DNA of 64,000 bases from Acinetobacter lwoffii (GCF_019343495.1 NZ_CP072549.1:1-64000), one strand, 5' to 3'. Shown: positions 38,701-47,588, numbered from the stretch's first letter. Notes: a model not told the origin generated them from the letters alone. Numbers and translations are program-made.

Positions 38701-38896
38701 GTTTGCCACAGGCGTCAGTGCAATCAGCCGGCAGGAGATTGGCAGCAGTGTTTTTGGTGGGGTGCTATTTGCTACTGTTCTGGTACTGCTGTTTATTCCC
38801 TTTATGTATGTATTGATCCGTGGTCTGATGATTAAAAAAACAGTTTCTCAATCAGTGGTGATAGAGCATCCATCTTTAGAAAGTGAACAAGCCTGA
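35768..38896 (+). CDS. RND efflux permease (HAE1/AcrB family), second of a tandem pair
   Basis: 1042 residues with the same architecture as the preceding gene. The proton-relay motif is GLLVDDAIVVVENIERLMHEE and the lysine motif GLSCKNAILIVEF. Long identical or near-identical stretches (for example the INDFIDRGxIKRVIMQGxAEFRSKPEDLAxWHVRN block) show a clear duplication, although many porter-domain positions differ, so substrate range or role may have diverged. The C-terminal cytoplasmic tail is about a dozen residues longer. No adaptor gene is adjacent. Heteromeric permease pairs such as MdtBC are a precedent. Confidence 0.93.
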   Translation: MLSRFFIYRPKFAAVIAIIMMVLGIFALQKIPIEHMPNMDAPALGVSAGYRGASAETVEQSVTQILEQAIKGIEGLESFQSNSSVGRANLTLSFEQGVDLDQALLQVQNAVNSVLSRLPEETQQNGVAVYKQGYDQFALLSLYDESGKATPTELADYLMVHVEPRFSRIEGMGEVELYGAGYAMRIWLNPYKLRQFNLMPSDIRNAVEAQNAPLVSGSIGGLPTAQDQYMNAKVSAGSRLSNIDEFEKIIVKTTDSGSVLYLKDVARVELGAESYNHLNYTNGHLSAALSIQLAPRSNAIAVSEQMQTVLKNAQANLPAHYQLRVTMDRTSFITSSIEQVAKTLVEAMVLVVLVMFIFLQNWRATIIPAVTIPIVVLATFAVLYVLGMSLNSFTLFALILAIGLLVDDAIVVVENIERLMHEERLDAQAAALKSMKEISGALIGITLVLTAVFIPMAFFGSMTGVIYRQFSITLVVAMLLSLLVALIITPTFAAQLLKRQPHQPKWAQRFNRGMDKLTMRYQKLSARSMQFKMTMLAVFSICVLGFGWLYKTLPEGLMPTEDMGFVMGQIVMPGNAPRSEIEKVGREVQDYLMQHESERIQSIGIWYSGNNVGVGPYRGQLFVVLKDWTARKNPEDSVFVIVDRAQKHFANHANAQIFFMAPSMSSNGRVVDFWLQDLDSRGSEFLQQSFSEIETRAKAKSSIEYLQLDVPKESAELNIKLDIERLLKYAVPQQSFNSTLAAAWSGTYINDFIDRGQIKRVIMQGEAEFRSKPEDLAHWHVRNSKGEMLSFNQFTTLNWQGGPNSINRYMGYNAVPVYAGIPKDQFSSQTMYDVEALIDEQDGVNLAWSGAALEEKRSSGQAIFLYLISIAFIFLCLTALYESWTIPAVVLTAIPLGVGGSILFCAWFGFANDIYFHIALLTTIGLSCKNAILIVEFAAQAERAGHTPVQSALLAAGLRLRPIVMTSIAFAAGVLPLMFATGVSAISRQEIGSSVFGGVLFATVLVLLFIPFMYVLIRGLMIKKTVSQSVVIEHPSLESEQA

Positions 38897-38914
38897 CTCA
38901 GTCAGGCTTTTTTC
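38889..38914 (+). terminator. terminator overlapping the second RND stop codon
   Basis: AGCCTGAC-TCA-GTCAGGCT followed by six T residues; the stop TGA lies inside the stem. Confidence 0.85.
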
Positions 38915-39058
38915 TGGCTAAATATCGAGGAATTGATTTATACAAAAAATATCGTCATATTGCAGCATGATCATTAAAATTATTCACATGAAAAATTAGG
39001 ATACATAGGGATCAGGACAAACCTCTCTTGACTGCCAGACTTTTATAATGAGCTGCTT

Positions 39059-40399
39059 ATGCCAACAATTTCAGAAAAAATCCAGCATATCCAACAACAA
39101 TTACATTCTGAAAATCACGGCATGGCTGTAGGTTTACTCACTCAGCTGAATGTCGCCGATCAGGCGCGCATTTTAAGTCGTTTAGATGCTCGGCAACAGG
39201 CCCAAATTTTAAGGGAACTGAATGAATCAAGCTTGGTCTATGCTTTTATGCCCCTAGGGCAGCAGTTAAACGTGACCAAGCACTTATCCATTTCAGAACT
39301 TGTTCCCATTCTGGACGCAATGCCTTCTGATGATTTTGTCGATATTTATAAGCAGTTTTCGCCGCCGCTACAGCTGCAATTGATGGGCGCATTATCTGAA
39401 AAATCCCAGCAAACACTCAAAGATCTGGCCATCTATCCGGAAGGTACGGCTGGGGCCATGATGAGCTCAAGTTTTGTGACACTCTCACCCGATTTAACCA
39501 TGGATGAAGCGATACAGGTTTTACGTGTGGTGGCCGCCGGGCAGGAAACCCTGTATCTGATTTATATTGTCGATGCAGAAAAACGGCTGATCGGTGTGAT
39601 TTCCTTAAGGCAGATCATACAAGCCTTACCTGAGCTGAGCATTGCCGAGGTGATGCAGCGTGATGTCATTTCTGCCCAGGTAACAGATGATCAGGAAATT
39701 GTAGCTCGAGCCTTGGCCTATTATGATTTTATTGCTCTGCCTGTAGTTGATGCACAGCAAAAACTCTTAGGAATTGTTACTTATGACGATGCTATGGACA
39801 TTGTCGAAGCCGAAACCACTGAAGATATTTTAAAGTCGGGTGCAGTGACACCGTTGACTGAATTGAGCCTTAAAACTGCCCCGATTTTGACCCTGTATCA
39901 GAAGCGGGTCTTTTGGCTGGTCATTCTGGTTTTTGGCAGTCTGCTCTCTGGAATCGGGATTGCACACTTTGAAGAGATCATTGCCGCACATATCGTGTTG
40001 GTATTTTTCTTACCACTTTTGGTGGGCAGTGGCGGGAATGCCGGTTCGCAATCCGCCACCTTGATGGTGCGTGCCTTGGCCACAGGCGATGTCGAGTTTA
40101 AGGACTGGTTTAACTTGCTCAGTCGCGAATCTCTGGTGGCGCTGTGCTTAGGCGGCACCATGGCAATTGCCGTATCCATTCTGGGTTATATTCGGGGTGA
40201 TGTCATGGTCGCTGTGGTGCTGGCCATCAGTATGCTCGGGATTGTGTCGATGGGCTGCCTGATCGGCATGAGTTTGCCTTTTATTTTAAATAAACTCAAA
40301 CTTGATCCTGCCAGTGCTTCGGCGCCGTTGGTGACTTCCATCTGCGATGCTACCGGTGTAATTCTGTATTTATTCGTTGCTTCCAAATTATTGTTTTAA
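39059..40399 (+). CDS. mgtE: magnesium transporter MgtE
   Basis: 446 residues with the full MgtE order: an N-terminal superhelical MgtE_N domain (about 10-125), two CBS domains (about 130-255; GAMMSSSFVTLSPDLTMDEA, VARALAYYDFIALPVVD) that gate the pore by sensing Mg2+, a plug helix and five transmembrane helices (about 285-445). The latter include the pore segment LVGSGGNAGSQSATLMVRALA. It imports Mg2+ (and possibly Co2+) across the inner membrane. Confidence 0.95.
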   Translation: MPTISEKIQHIQQQLHSENHGMAVGLLTQLNVADQARILSRLDARQQAQILRELNESSLVYAFMPLGQQLNVTKHLSISELVPILDAMPSDDFVDIYKQFSPPLQLQLMGALSEKSQQTLKDLAIYPEGTAGAMMSSSFVTLSPDLTMDEAIQVLRVVAAGQETLYLIYIVDAEKRLIGVISLRQIIQALPELSIAEVMQRDVISAQVTDDQEIVARALAYYDFIALPVVDAQQKLLGIVTYDDAMDIVEAETTEDILKSGAVTPLTELSLKTAPILTLYQKRVFWLVILVFGSLLSGIGIAHFEEIIAAHIVLVFFLPLLVGSGGNAGSQSATLMVRALATGDVEFKDWFNLLSRESLVALCLGGTMAIAVSILGYIRGDVMVAVVLAISMLGIVSMGCLIGMSLPFILNKLKLDPASASAPLVTSICDATGVILYLFVASKLLF

Positions 40400-40473
40400 T
40401 TCACAGATTGATACATCAGCGTAGAAAAAATACTTTATGCTCAAGAAAATCAGCATTATTTCTGGAATAACCT

Positions 40474-41055
40474 ATGCCTGAGCCTGAACAAAAACCAAAA
40501 TTAAGCCAACAAGAGGTGATACGTCTGGAACGTGATCTGGCCAAGTTTGCCAATATGATGGACTCCGTGGTGCGTATTCCGTTTACCAAGCAAGGGGTGG
40601 GGGCAGACGCAGCTTTGAGTACGATTCCGGTTGCTGGAGATATTGCCGGTTTTGTATTGACCTGTTATGCCATTCATAAGGCCAAACAGATCGGGGTTCC
40701 GAGTGCCAAACTCAATCCGGTGATGAAAATGGCGGCGATCGATGCGGTAGTAGGATTTATTCCGGTGGCAGGCACGGTCTTTGATATTTTTATTCGGCCC
40801 AGTCGCAAAGCGCTCGATGTCGTGCACCTGCATATTCGCGAGGAATATCAGATTAATAGCGATCGACATGTGGTGCATCCATTTTTGCATGAAAGTCTGG
40901 AACGCAAACAACAGCAATCTGGATTCTGGCGCAATCCTGTGGTGGCCTGGATCTGGATTCATATTCCGGATATTTTAGGCACTTTATTCCTGATTTTATT
41001 TATCTTCGCGATCGGGTGGGGTGCTATGGCGCTGTATCAATGGTTCAGCCAATGA
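40474..41055 (+). CDS. DUF4112 membrane protein
   Basis: 193 residues. The core LAxxMDSxVRIPFTxxxVGADAALSTIPVAGDIAGF (about 14-55) and DAVVGFIPVAGTVFDIFIRPSRKAL (about 90-115) match the DUF4112 family. A C-terminal hydrophobic helix (about 165-188) anchors it. Function unknown. It follows mgtE by 74 bp in the same direction. Confidence 0.88.
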   Translation: MPEPEQKPKLSQQEVIRLERDLAKFANMMDSVVRIPFTKQGVGADAALSTIPVAGDIAGFVLTCYAIHKAKQIGVPSAKLNPVMKMAAIDAVVGFIPVAGTVFDIFIRPSRKALDVVHLHIREEYQINSDRHVVHPFLHESLERKQQQSGFWRNPVVAWIWIHIPDILGTLFLILFIFAIGWGAMALYQWFSQ

Positions 41056-41086
41056 TAGGTCAGCTAAAGAATAATTAAATCCAATA

Positions 41087-41113
41087 AAAAAGCCTGCAAT
41101 TGCAGGCTTTTCT
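41087..41113. terminator. bidirectional terminator between the DUF4112 gene and htpX
   Basis: AAAAGCCTGCAATTGCAGGCTTTT palindrome with flanking A- and T-runs. Confidence 0.85.
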
Positions 41114-41135
41114 TGAATCAAAACTCAAGTTTTAC

Positions 41136-42041
41136 TTAAGCACAATCAAGTTGTTGCAATGCAGCGACACGCTGTTCGATGCTTGGATGCGTCTGGAACA
41201 AGGCAGCAAGGCTAAAGCCTTCTTCTTTACCCGCAGAAATCGCAAATGCTTTCATTTCTTTCGGCATGGCATCCGGCATTTCAGATTCTGCCTGTAAGCG
41301 CAGTAATGCTGAAATCATGGCTTGTTTACCTGCCAAACGTGCGCCTGCTTCATCAGCACGGTATTCACGGTGACGAGAGAACCACATCACAATCGACGAT
41401 GCCAAGATACCGAACACGATATCTAGCACAATAGTAATCACGAAATAGGCAATACCCGGGGCTTCACCTTCTTCACGACCAAAGACATTGCGGTCAATAA
41501 AATCGCCCGCGACACGTGCGAAGAACATCACGAAGGCGTTCACAACACCTTGGATCAGTGCCAGAGTGACCATGTCACCATTGGCGACGTGACCAATCTC
41601 ATGCGCCAATACTGCACGAAGTTCGTCTTTGTTCATACGCTCAAGCAAGCCGGTTGATACCGCAACGAGAGCATCGTTTTTGTTCCAGCCAGTGGCAAAG
41701 GCATTCGACTGGTAAGAGGGGAAAATACCCACTTCCGGCATTTTAATGCCTGCACGCTGAGAAAGTTGTGCAACTTCTTGGAGCAACCAGGCTTCAGCTT
41801 GGTTACGAGGTGCATTCGGGTCAATCAGTTCAGTACCCGTGGTCTTTTTCGCCATCCATTTAGACATGAACAGGGAAATCATTGAGCCGACCATACCGAA
41901 CACAAAACAGATGACCAACAGGTTGCCTAGATTCAAGCCACCTGCGCCATGGTAACTACCGACACCGAAGAGTGACAAGATAATGCCAGCTACAACCAGT
42001 ACCGCGAGGTTGGTTAGCAAGAACAAACCAATCCGCATCAT
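41136..42041 (-). CDS. htpX: membrane zinc metalloprotease HtpX
   Basis: 301 residues. Inner-membrane M48 peptidase in quality control of membrane proteins, overlapping FtsH. Two N-terminal helices (about 5-26, 38-58), the catalytic zinc motif HEIGH near residue 142 with E in the RADEAGA segment (about 227) as third ligand, and a further membrane segment near 190-215. The length is slightly above the E. coli protein. Starts at ATG 42041. Confidence 0.96.
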   Translation of the reverse strand: MMRIGLFLLTNLAVLVVAGIILSLFGVGSYHGAGGLNLGNLLVICFVFGMVGSMISLFMSKWMAKKTTGTELIDPNAPRNQAEAWLLQEVAQLSQRAGIKMPEVGIFPSYQSNAFATGWNKNDALVAVSTGLLERMNKDELRAVLAHEIGHVANGDMVTLALIQGVVNAFVMFFARVAGDFIDRNVFGREEGEAPGIAYFVITIVLDIVFGILASSIVMWFSRHREYRADEAGARLAGKQAMISALLRLQAESEMPDAMPKEMKAFAISAGKEEGFSLAALFQTHPSIEQRVAALQQLDCA

Positions 42042-42217
42042 TGAGAAATCCTCTTATTACAGAAAAATAATCTGATTATTAAATGTAAATCATTGAAATC
42101 AATATGCGGTGAAATGGAGAAGAATTCAAGGAAAAAATAGCATTTGGCTACAAAAAACACAGGATATTTTTTGTACTAATTAAAACATAGGTCTTTAAAA
42201 ACAAAGCTGTTTAGAAA

Positions 42218-43090
42218 TTATTCACTCAAATATATTTTTGCAGATGCTGACGCATTGGCGGTGGCATATGAGCCTGCCGGTGCATCGGTGAAACTGCCAT
42301 CCGCTTGAGCAATGATCTGACGCTGATACTTGGCAGCCTGAATATTGGAAGCTGTGGTGGTTCCAGTCGAATAATTGTCAGAACTGGCAATCACACGGCC
42401 AGTATCAGAAGATGCTGTATAGGCAGCACTATGATTACCTAGACCTTGAGCATATAGGTTCTGATAACGGCTGCTGACACGACGGACATAGTCCTGAGTT
42501 TCACGAAACGGTGGTACGCCCTTATATTTGGCAACATTACCTTCACCGGCATTATAGCCGGCCAGTGCCAAGGTGGTATTGCCATTAAAACGTTTCAATA
42601 ACCAGGCCAGATATTTGGCACCTGCCATAATATTCTGCTGCGGGTCATAAGCATTGCTGACATTAAAACGACGGGCAGTCGCGGGCATGAGTTGCATTAA
42701 GCCCTGTGCACCGACTGGAGAACGTGCCTGCACATTAAAACCGGATTCGGTATGCATCACGGCTTTAATCAAGCCTTCAGATACACCATAGGTTTGTGCT
42801 GCCTGACGGATGATCGAGTCATAGGCATTTTTATTTTTACTATAACTTGGCAATACCGAAGCTTCACTTGAACCCCAGTTGCTATAACTGTGAATATTGC
42901 TGTCTGGATAATAGGTTTTCTTTTCTACCTGTAGATGGTTATAGCGACTTTTCTTATTGGTCAATAAAGTACTGCCATTACTGTCACGTAATTGATAGAT
43001 CGTTTGACCGGCATAAGCAAAATGACAACAGCTTGCTAATAGCAAACCACTGATCCCATAACGCCCCAAAACATACACATTTATTTTCAT
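42218..43090 (-). CDS. lytic transglycosylase, SLT family 1
   Basis: 290 residues. An N-terminal signal peptide (about 1-27, ending AYA) sends it to the periplasm. After a DUF4124-like N-terminal stretch (IYQLRDSNGSTLLTN) comes a Slt-type transglycosylase domain (about 95-205). The catalytic glutamate is in HTESGFNVQARSPVGAQGLMQLMPATA, followed by the GAKYLAWLL and ALAGYNAGEGNV motifs. The Ser/Thr/Ala-rich C-terminal tail is of low complexity. It cleaves peptidoglycan glycan strands, making 1,6-anhydromuropeptides. The biological role is unspecified. Confidence 0.9.
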   Translation of the reverse strand: MKINVYVLGRYGISGLLLASCCHFAYAGQTIYQLRDSNGSTLLTNKKSRYNHLQVEKKTYYPDSNIHSYSNWGSSEASVLPSYSKNKNAYDSIIRQAAQTYGVSEGLIKAVMHTESGFNVQARSPVGAQGLMQLMPATARRFNVSNAYDPQQNIMAGAKYLAWLLKRFNGNTTLALAGYNAGEGNVAKYKGVPPFRETQDYVRRVSSRYQNLYAQGLGNHSAAYTASSDTGRVIASSDNYSTGTTTASNIQAAKYQRQIIAQADGSFTDAPAGSYATANASASAKIYLSE

Positions 43091-43589
43091 TGTTTATATT
43101 AAGTAAACACAAGCGAGAAAAATTCAATAAAGAGTTTAACAAAAAATTACGGAATGAAAAGACTTGTGCGCTGCATTTATAAACGAGTTTGTAAATGCAA
43201 GTCATTTTTTACATTTTAGCAGTAGAAAAAAAAATATGATTTAATTTAAAACCTTAGGCTTGACAGGTTTAACTAATTGATTTTTATAAATAATTAAATT
43301 GATCAAAAAATGATCAATTCAAAGAAAAGCCTTATCTTTTGAGCCGGACAAGTTGTCAAGTCTGTTTCAATCCACAAAGTTATCCACAGCTTTTGTGGAC
43401 AACTGTGGAAAAGTCCAAAAGATAAGCATCTTGACTAAAAAATGAACGCAATCGTTCAATATATCAATCTAAATAAAACATGAAAATGAAACTAATAAGA
43501 CATTTTCATGAAAATAAATTCTTTTGATGCGATAGCGGTCTGAATCGGCTAAAATTGCGCGGTATTTTTTTTATGGGTTAATCTCGTCT
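43091..43589. other. 499-bp intergenic region with DnaA-box cluster and nested inverted repeats
   Basis: No gene seen. It divides the transglycosylase gene from the divergent ttcA. From 43331 to 43426 a 10-bp inverted repeat (CTTATCTTTT/AAAAGATAAG) encloses several DnaA-box-like 9-mers. Further right are TGAACG-CAAT-CGTTCA (about 43442-43457) and CATGAAAATG-N12-CATTTTCATG (about 43479-43510). The rest is AT-rich. Confidence 0.6.
43380..43412. promoter_or_regulatory. cluster of DnaA-box-like sites
   Basis: TTATCCACA (43380-43388, perfect consensus), then inverted TGTGGACAA (43394-43402) and TGTGGAAAA (43404-43412), each one mismatch from consensus. A weaker CCACA-ending match lies at 43368-43376. 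The first two also form an imperfect hairpin. Confidence 0.6.
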
Positions 43590-44516
43590 ATGTACTCGCC
43601 AGTTGAGTCCGAACAAGGATTTAATTTCAAACCTGAACTGCCAACAAGCTCAGCCTACTACCGTTTGTTGAAGAAGCTTCGCCGCCAGGTCGGACATGCC
43701 ATTCGTGACTTCAAGATGATTGAAGAAGGCGATAAGGTCATGGTGTGTATTTCTGGTGGTAAAGACAGTTATACCCTGTTGGATATCCTGCTACAGTTCA
43801 AGCGCATCGCACCGATCAATTTCGATGTAGTGGCTGTAAATCTGGATCAGAAACAGCCAGGCTTCCCTGAAGATGTTCTACCGCGTTATTTAGAAGAAAA
43901 TAATATTCCGTATTACATTCTGGAAAAAGACACCTACAGCATTACCAAAAAACTGACGCCAGAAGGCAAAACCTATTGTGCAGTCTGTTCGCGTTTGCGT
44001 CGTGGTTCTTTATACGGTTTTGCGCAGGAAATTGGCGCGACCAAAGTTGCTTTAGGCCATCATCGTGATGATATCTTGGCGACTTTCTTCCTGAACCTGT
44101 TCCATGGCGGCAGCTTGAAAGCCATGCCACCAAAACTGTTGTCTTCAGACAAAAAGAACATTCTGATTCGCCCACTGGCCTATGTGGAAGAAAAAGACAT
44201 CATCAAATATGCAGAAATGCGTCAATTTCCAATTATTCCATGTAATTTATGTGGCTCTCAGGACAACCTGCAGCGCGCAATTATCAATGACATGTTACGT
44301 GATTGGGATAAAGCACATCCAAAACGTCTGCACAGCATTTTTGGCGCATTGCAAAATGTTTCGCCATCGCAGCTGGTCGATCGTGAATTATTTGATTTTG
44401 AAGTGCTGGACAGCCAGCGTGAATTCGACTTCAAAGGCGGTGATTCAACTGAAGAAGCTGTGGAAGGCGAGAACCGTCGGATCAATATGGTCAATCTGGG
44501 CTTTGCTGCAGACTAA
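43590..44516 (+). CDS. ttcA: tRNA 2-thiocytidine(32) synthetase TtcA
   Basis: 308 residues. PP-loop ATPase that thiolates C32 in some tRNAs using an iron-sulfur cluster. The PP-loop is [12 protein letters not shown] (about 54-65). Two cysteine pairs hold the cluster or persulfide: [10 protein letters not shown] (about 131-140) and CNLCGSQ (about 219-225). ATG at 43590. The long intergenic region upstream contains the DnaA-box cluster. Confidence 0.95.
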   Translation: MYSPVESEQGFNFKPELPTSSAYYRLLKKLRRQVGHAIRDFKMIEEGDKVMVCISGGKDSYTLLDILLQFKRIAPINFDVVAVNLDQKQPGFPEDVLPRYLEENNIPYYILEKDTYSITKKLTPEGKTYCAVCSRLRRGSLYGFAQEIGATKVALGHHRDDILATFFLNLFHGGSLKAMPPKLLSSDKKNILIRPLAYVEEKDIIKYAEMRQFPIIPCNLCGSQDNLQRAIINDMLRDWDKAHPKRLHSIFGALQNVSPSQLVDRELFDFEVLDSQREFDFKGGDSTEEAVEGENRRINMVNLGFAAD

Positions 44517-44529
44517 TTTTAGAACGTGT

Positions 44530-44555
44530 AGACATCAGCCTGCGGGTTGATGTCT
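44530..44555 (+). terminator. hairpin after ttcA
   Basis: 11-bp stem AGACATCAGCC/GGTTGATGTCT (one G-U) with a TGCG loop. It lacks a T-run, so it may be an RNA 3'-end stabiliser rather than an intrinsic terminator. Confidence 0.45.
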
Positions 44556-44722
44556 GCTTATAAACATAAATAAAAATAGAACTACAAAAATTGAACGGCG
44601 CGTACAAAATTCGTTAGCCTTTGCGCTAATGATCATGATATAACAAAGCACAAGCATAATAGCTTCAACATGATGTCGTCTGGATAGTCGACACAAATGA
44701 ACAAATAATTTGAGGAAAGATC

Positions 44723-45109
44723 ATGCCTGCTTTTTTAACTGATGATTGGTTTTCAACTGTAGAAACTCTAACTGCGCAAGCTGGCGATTTGAATTTGCCA
44801 CCAGCTTTGGCGAACCTTGCGATTAATTTGGTTGTAGCGGACACTACAGGTAATACTGAACTATCTTTAGATGGTGGGGCAATCAAAAAAGGTTTGTCTT
44901 CAAATGCCAAAACTACGCTGAATATGGATGGCGAAACTCTACGTAAAGTTTTTCTAGAGTTTGATATGGCTGCTGCGATGCAGGCCTTCATGACAGGTAA
45001 AATCAAAGTACAGGGTGATATGTCACAATTGATGGCACTTCAAACTGCAAAACCAAGTCAGGAACAAAAAGATTTGTTCAAGAAAGTACTTGAAAATACC
45101 ACGGCTTAA
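44723..45109 (+). CDS. SCP2-type sterol-carrier domain protein
   Basis: 128 residues consisting of one SCP2 fold. The GGAIKKGLSSNAKTTLNMDGETLRKVFLEFD core and AAAMQAFMTGKIKVQGDMSQLMALQT are characteristic (the ..GKIKVxGDMxxLM motif). The fold binds a lipid or hydrophobic ligand; bacterial ligands are mostly unknown. Soluble, with no signal peptide. A terminator follows. Confidence 0.88.
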   Translation: MPAFLTDDWFSTVETLTAQAGDLNLPPALANLAINLVVADTTGNTELSLDGGAIKKGLSSNAKTTLNMDGETLRKVFLEFDMAAAMQAFMTGKIKVQGDMSQLMALQTAKPSQEQKDLFKKVLENTTA

Positions 45110-45142
45110 TTCTGCTAAGACATTCGCCCGAATAAAGACCAA

Positions 45143-45172
45143 AAAAGCTTACCCTGAGGTAAGCTTTTTTTA
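45143..45172. terminator. bidirectional terminator
   Basis: AAAAAAGCTTACC-CTGA-GGTAAGCTTTTTTT, between the SCP2 gene and the convergent transglycosylase gene. Confidence 0.9.
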
Positions 45173-45202
45173 TGGCATTTTGATTAACGCTAAGATTTCA
45201 GC

Positions 45203-46318
45203 TTAGATATTCACCAATTGCGGTGTAGTCTTGATATGCTCCAGATAAGCACGAATACGGGTTACATATTGCACCGCTTGACGGTAACGACCATTATTGG
45301 CCTTATTCTGATCCAGATAGGCATATAAATTCACCCAGTTATTCGGGTTCTTGCCTTGCGACTGAATGCGCTTTTGCAACTGATTCACTGCACCTGGGCC
45401 CATATTATAAGCCACCAGTGCAAACCAGTTTCGATCTGGAAAAGGAATATGATCATAGCGACTAAGCATTTGATCATAATACTTGGCACCACCCTGAATG
45501 CTTTGAGCCGGATCAGTACGGTTACTCACGCCCATTGCTTTGGCTGTACTGTTGGTCAGCATCATCAAACCACGCACACCCGTCGGAGAAACTGAATTCG
45601 GTTTCAGATAAGATTCCTGATAACCAATGGCCGCCAGTAAATGCCAATCCAGATCATACTGCTGCGCTGTCTGTTTAAAACTCGCTTCATAGATCGGCAG
45701 GCGATTGTTCAAATCACGTTGAATGGTGGTCCAGGATTCCTCTTTCACCACATTCTGATTATAAAATGAAGCAAGCTGCTTGATGGCACCACTTTGTTTG
45801 CCTTTGCAGACAAAAGCACTGGCCGTTTGGCTCAAAGGATCTGTAGCAGATTTAAACACCAGATTTAAATTGGTATTCAAGCCATTACTTGACAGAATCG
45901 ATTCATCGCCACAAGTGGCTGAGAATGACGTCAAACGCTTGTTTTCAATGGTGCGTATATCGGTAGTTGTCATAGCCAGATTGGCTTTACCCTGAGCAAC
46001 CCATTGTAGTGCCGTATTATTATCAGGAACGATTTTAAAATCGAGCTTTACATTCAGATTGTTGGCATAGTTACGAACCAGATCATAACCGAAGCCATGT
46101 AGATGTTGTCCATCCTGAAATACGGTAGTCGGATTTTCAACCGCAACCACGGTCAACTTATTGCTATTGACCACATGATCAAACTGAAGTGTGGTCTTAC
46201 TTGCATTGATACTGTGTAGGGGAATAAATGCAGTGCTCAGTACAAGTGCTTTCAAAGGGAGAGAAGAAATTACAGATCTTAGGCAAAGCCTCGACCCAGT
46301 GGATGAACTACTGTGCAT
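45203..46318 (-). CDS. MltF-like lytic transglycosylase
   Basis: 371 residues. After an N-terminal signal region (hydrophobic about 20-40) comes a periplasmic substrate-binding-like domain (about 52-205; LTVVAVENPTTVF, GFGYDLVRNYANNLNVKLDFKIV, ANLAMTTTDIR). Next is a Slt domain (about 215-335), with catalytic glutamate in LLAAIGYQESYLKPNSVSPTGVRGLMMLT and VAYNMGPGAVNQL. This two-domain order is MltF's. The binding domain is shorter than in E. coli MltF (518 residues), so the symbol is withheld. Role: peptidoglycan turnover at the envelope. Confidence 0.88.
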   Translation of the reverse strand: MHSSSSTGSRLCLRSVISSLPLKALVLSTAFIPLHSINASKTTLQFDHVVNSNKLTVVAVENPTTVFQDGQHLHGFGYDLVRNYANNLNVKLDFKIVPDNNTALQWVAQGKANLAMTTTDIRTIENKRLTSFSATCGDESILSSNGLNTNLNLVFKSATDPLSQTASAFVCKGKQSGAIKQLASFYNQNVVKEESWTTIQRDLNNRLPIYEASFKQTAQQYDLDWHLLAAIGYQESYLKPNSVSPTGVRGLMMLTNSTAKAMGVSNRTDPAQSIQGGAKYYDQMLSRYDHIPFPDRNWFALVAYNMGPGAVNQLQKRIQSQGKNPNNWVNLYAYLDQNKANNGRYRQAVQYVTRIRAYLEHIKTTPQLVNI

Positions 46319-46680
46319 GTTGTCTCCGCTACAAGTAATTTATGCCCTAAAAATCACAGCCAACAAAGCCAGAAATTTTAACAGTTTGATAAATTCAATA
46401 AGGGTTGGGCAGTCATGACGTCATTCAAAATGACAAGAGATTTAAAGATAATTATGTAGAAAAACTACATAGATTAAAAAGTAAGCATTTCCGGAAGTTG
46501 CTGGCATATTAATGATCTGAAAAACGATTGTCAAATTTTGTACACAAATTATTTTTAAAAATAATTTTAAAATATTGAAATATAAAGTTAATTTTTTTGG
46601 AATTTTACCATTGTGTTAAAATGGTAAATAAAATAATCTGTTTGTAAGTTAAAACACTGAAAATATGATCAGCAAGACGT
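46319..46680. other. 362-bp AT-rich gap upstream of greB
   Basis: No gene seen. A small inverted repeat TTACCAT-N9-ATGGTAA lies at 46605-46627, in the likely promoter region of greB. The rest is AT-rich and featureless by eye. Confidence 0.4.
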
Positions 46681-47175
46681 ATGAAATCCAACTTAATCAC
46701 CCGTGCTGGACACGATAAATTGGTGGCAGAACTTAAAAATCTCTGGCATGAAGAGCGCCCTGAAATTACCAAAAAAGTGAACTGGGCCGCCAGTCTTGGC
46801 GACCGTTCTGAAAACGCAGACTACCAATATAACAAGCAAATTTTACGTAAAATTGATCGACGGGTCAGGTATCTCGGCAAGCGCCTCGAAGAACTGAAAA
46901 TCATCGATTTTTCCCCGGAGCAGGAAGGGAAAGTTTATTTTGGTGCCTGGGTAGAAATTGAAAATGAAGAAGGCGAACAAAAAACTTTACGTATTGTCGG
47001 TGTAGATGAAATTTATGATCATCATCCGCAGCATATATCGATCAGTTCACCGATGGCACGCGCGTTATTGGGCAAGCAGGTCGATGATGAGGCCGAGGTA
47101 TTGACCCCCTCCGGCAAGAAACTCTGGTTCATCAATTCAATTCGTTATGAAAAGCCAGAAAATTCAGCAGATTAA
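46681..47175 (+). CDS. greB: transcription elongation factor GreB
   Basis: 164 residues. Second Gre factor, cleaving longer backtracked RNA than GreA. The opening MKSNLITRAGHDKLVAELKNLWHEERPEIT, the coiled-coil tip SLGDRSENADYQYNKQ (with acidic pair) and the C-terminal SPMARALLGKQVDDEAEV are the GreB pattern; GreA lies separately at 12642-13118. The start is directly at an ATG with an AGCAAGACG upstream region. Confidence 0.95.
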   Translation: MKSNLITRAGHDKLVAELKNLWHEERPEITKKVNWAASLGDRSENADYQYNKQILRKIDRRVRYLGKRLEELKIIDFSPEQEGKVYFGAWVEIENEEGEQKTLRIVGVDEIYDHHPQHISISSPMARALLGKQVDDEAEVLTPSGKKLWFINSIRYEKPENSAD

Positions 47176-47225
47176 TGGAATTGATTTTATTTTGTGCAGT
47201 TGATGCAGTGAAAGCATAAAAATAT

Positions 47226-47254
47226 TTGCCAAGCGTGATTTTTGTTTATATCAT
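47226..47254 (+). promoter_or_regulatory. promoter of first tRNA-Ser
   Basis: TTGCCA (47226-47231), 17-bp spacer, TATCAT (47249-47254). Confidence 0.6.
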
Positions 47255-47263
47255 GTCGGCCAT

Positions 47264-47353
47264 GGAAGCGTGGCAGAGCGGTTTAATGCACCGGTCTTGA
47301 AAACCGACGAGGGTGTGAGTCCTCCGTGAGTTCGAATCTCACCGCTTCCGCCA
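47264..47353 (+). tRNA. tRNA-Ser (TGA), copy 1
   Basis: 90-nt class II tRNA with encoded CCA. Acceptor stem GGAAGCG/CGCTTCC; anticodon loop CTTGAAA gives TGA; long variable arm. Identical to the copy at 47627. Confidence 0.95.
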
Positions 47354-47360
47354 AATTTTA

Positions 47361-47392
47361 AAAACCCAGTCAATTTGACTGGGTTTTTTTAT
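47361..47392 (+). terminator. terminator after tRNA-Ser copy 1
   Basis: AAACCCAGTC-AATTT-GACTGGGTTT followed by a T-run. Confidence 0.88.
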
Positions 47393-47588
47393 GTCTGAAT
47401 ATTTTTTCAGTTGTTGATCCACTTGATGCTGAATGTGATTATTTCTCTCATCATTCTCTACTGAGTTAAATTCAACTCAAGATCATTGCAATACTAAAAT
47501 CTTTGAATGAAAATACTCAGATTGGCTTTGATTTCGGATGATTTTTAGCTGAATAAGCTGCTTTTTATAGAAGTTTCGCTAAATTTTA

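Noticed and set aside
43380..43412. Chromosomal replication origin
   Set aside because: No dnaA, dnaN, gyrB or rpmH nearby and only three to four boxes; a regulatory or titration site is safer.
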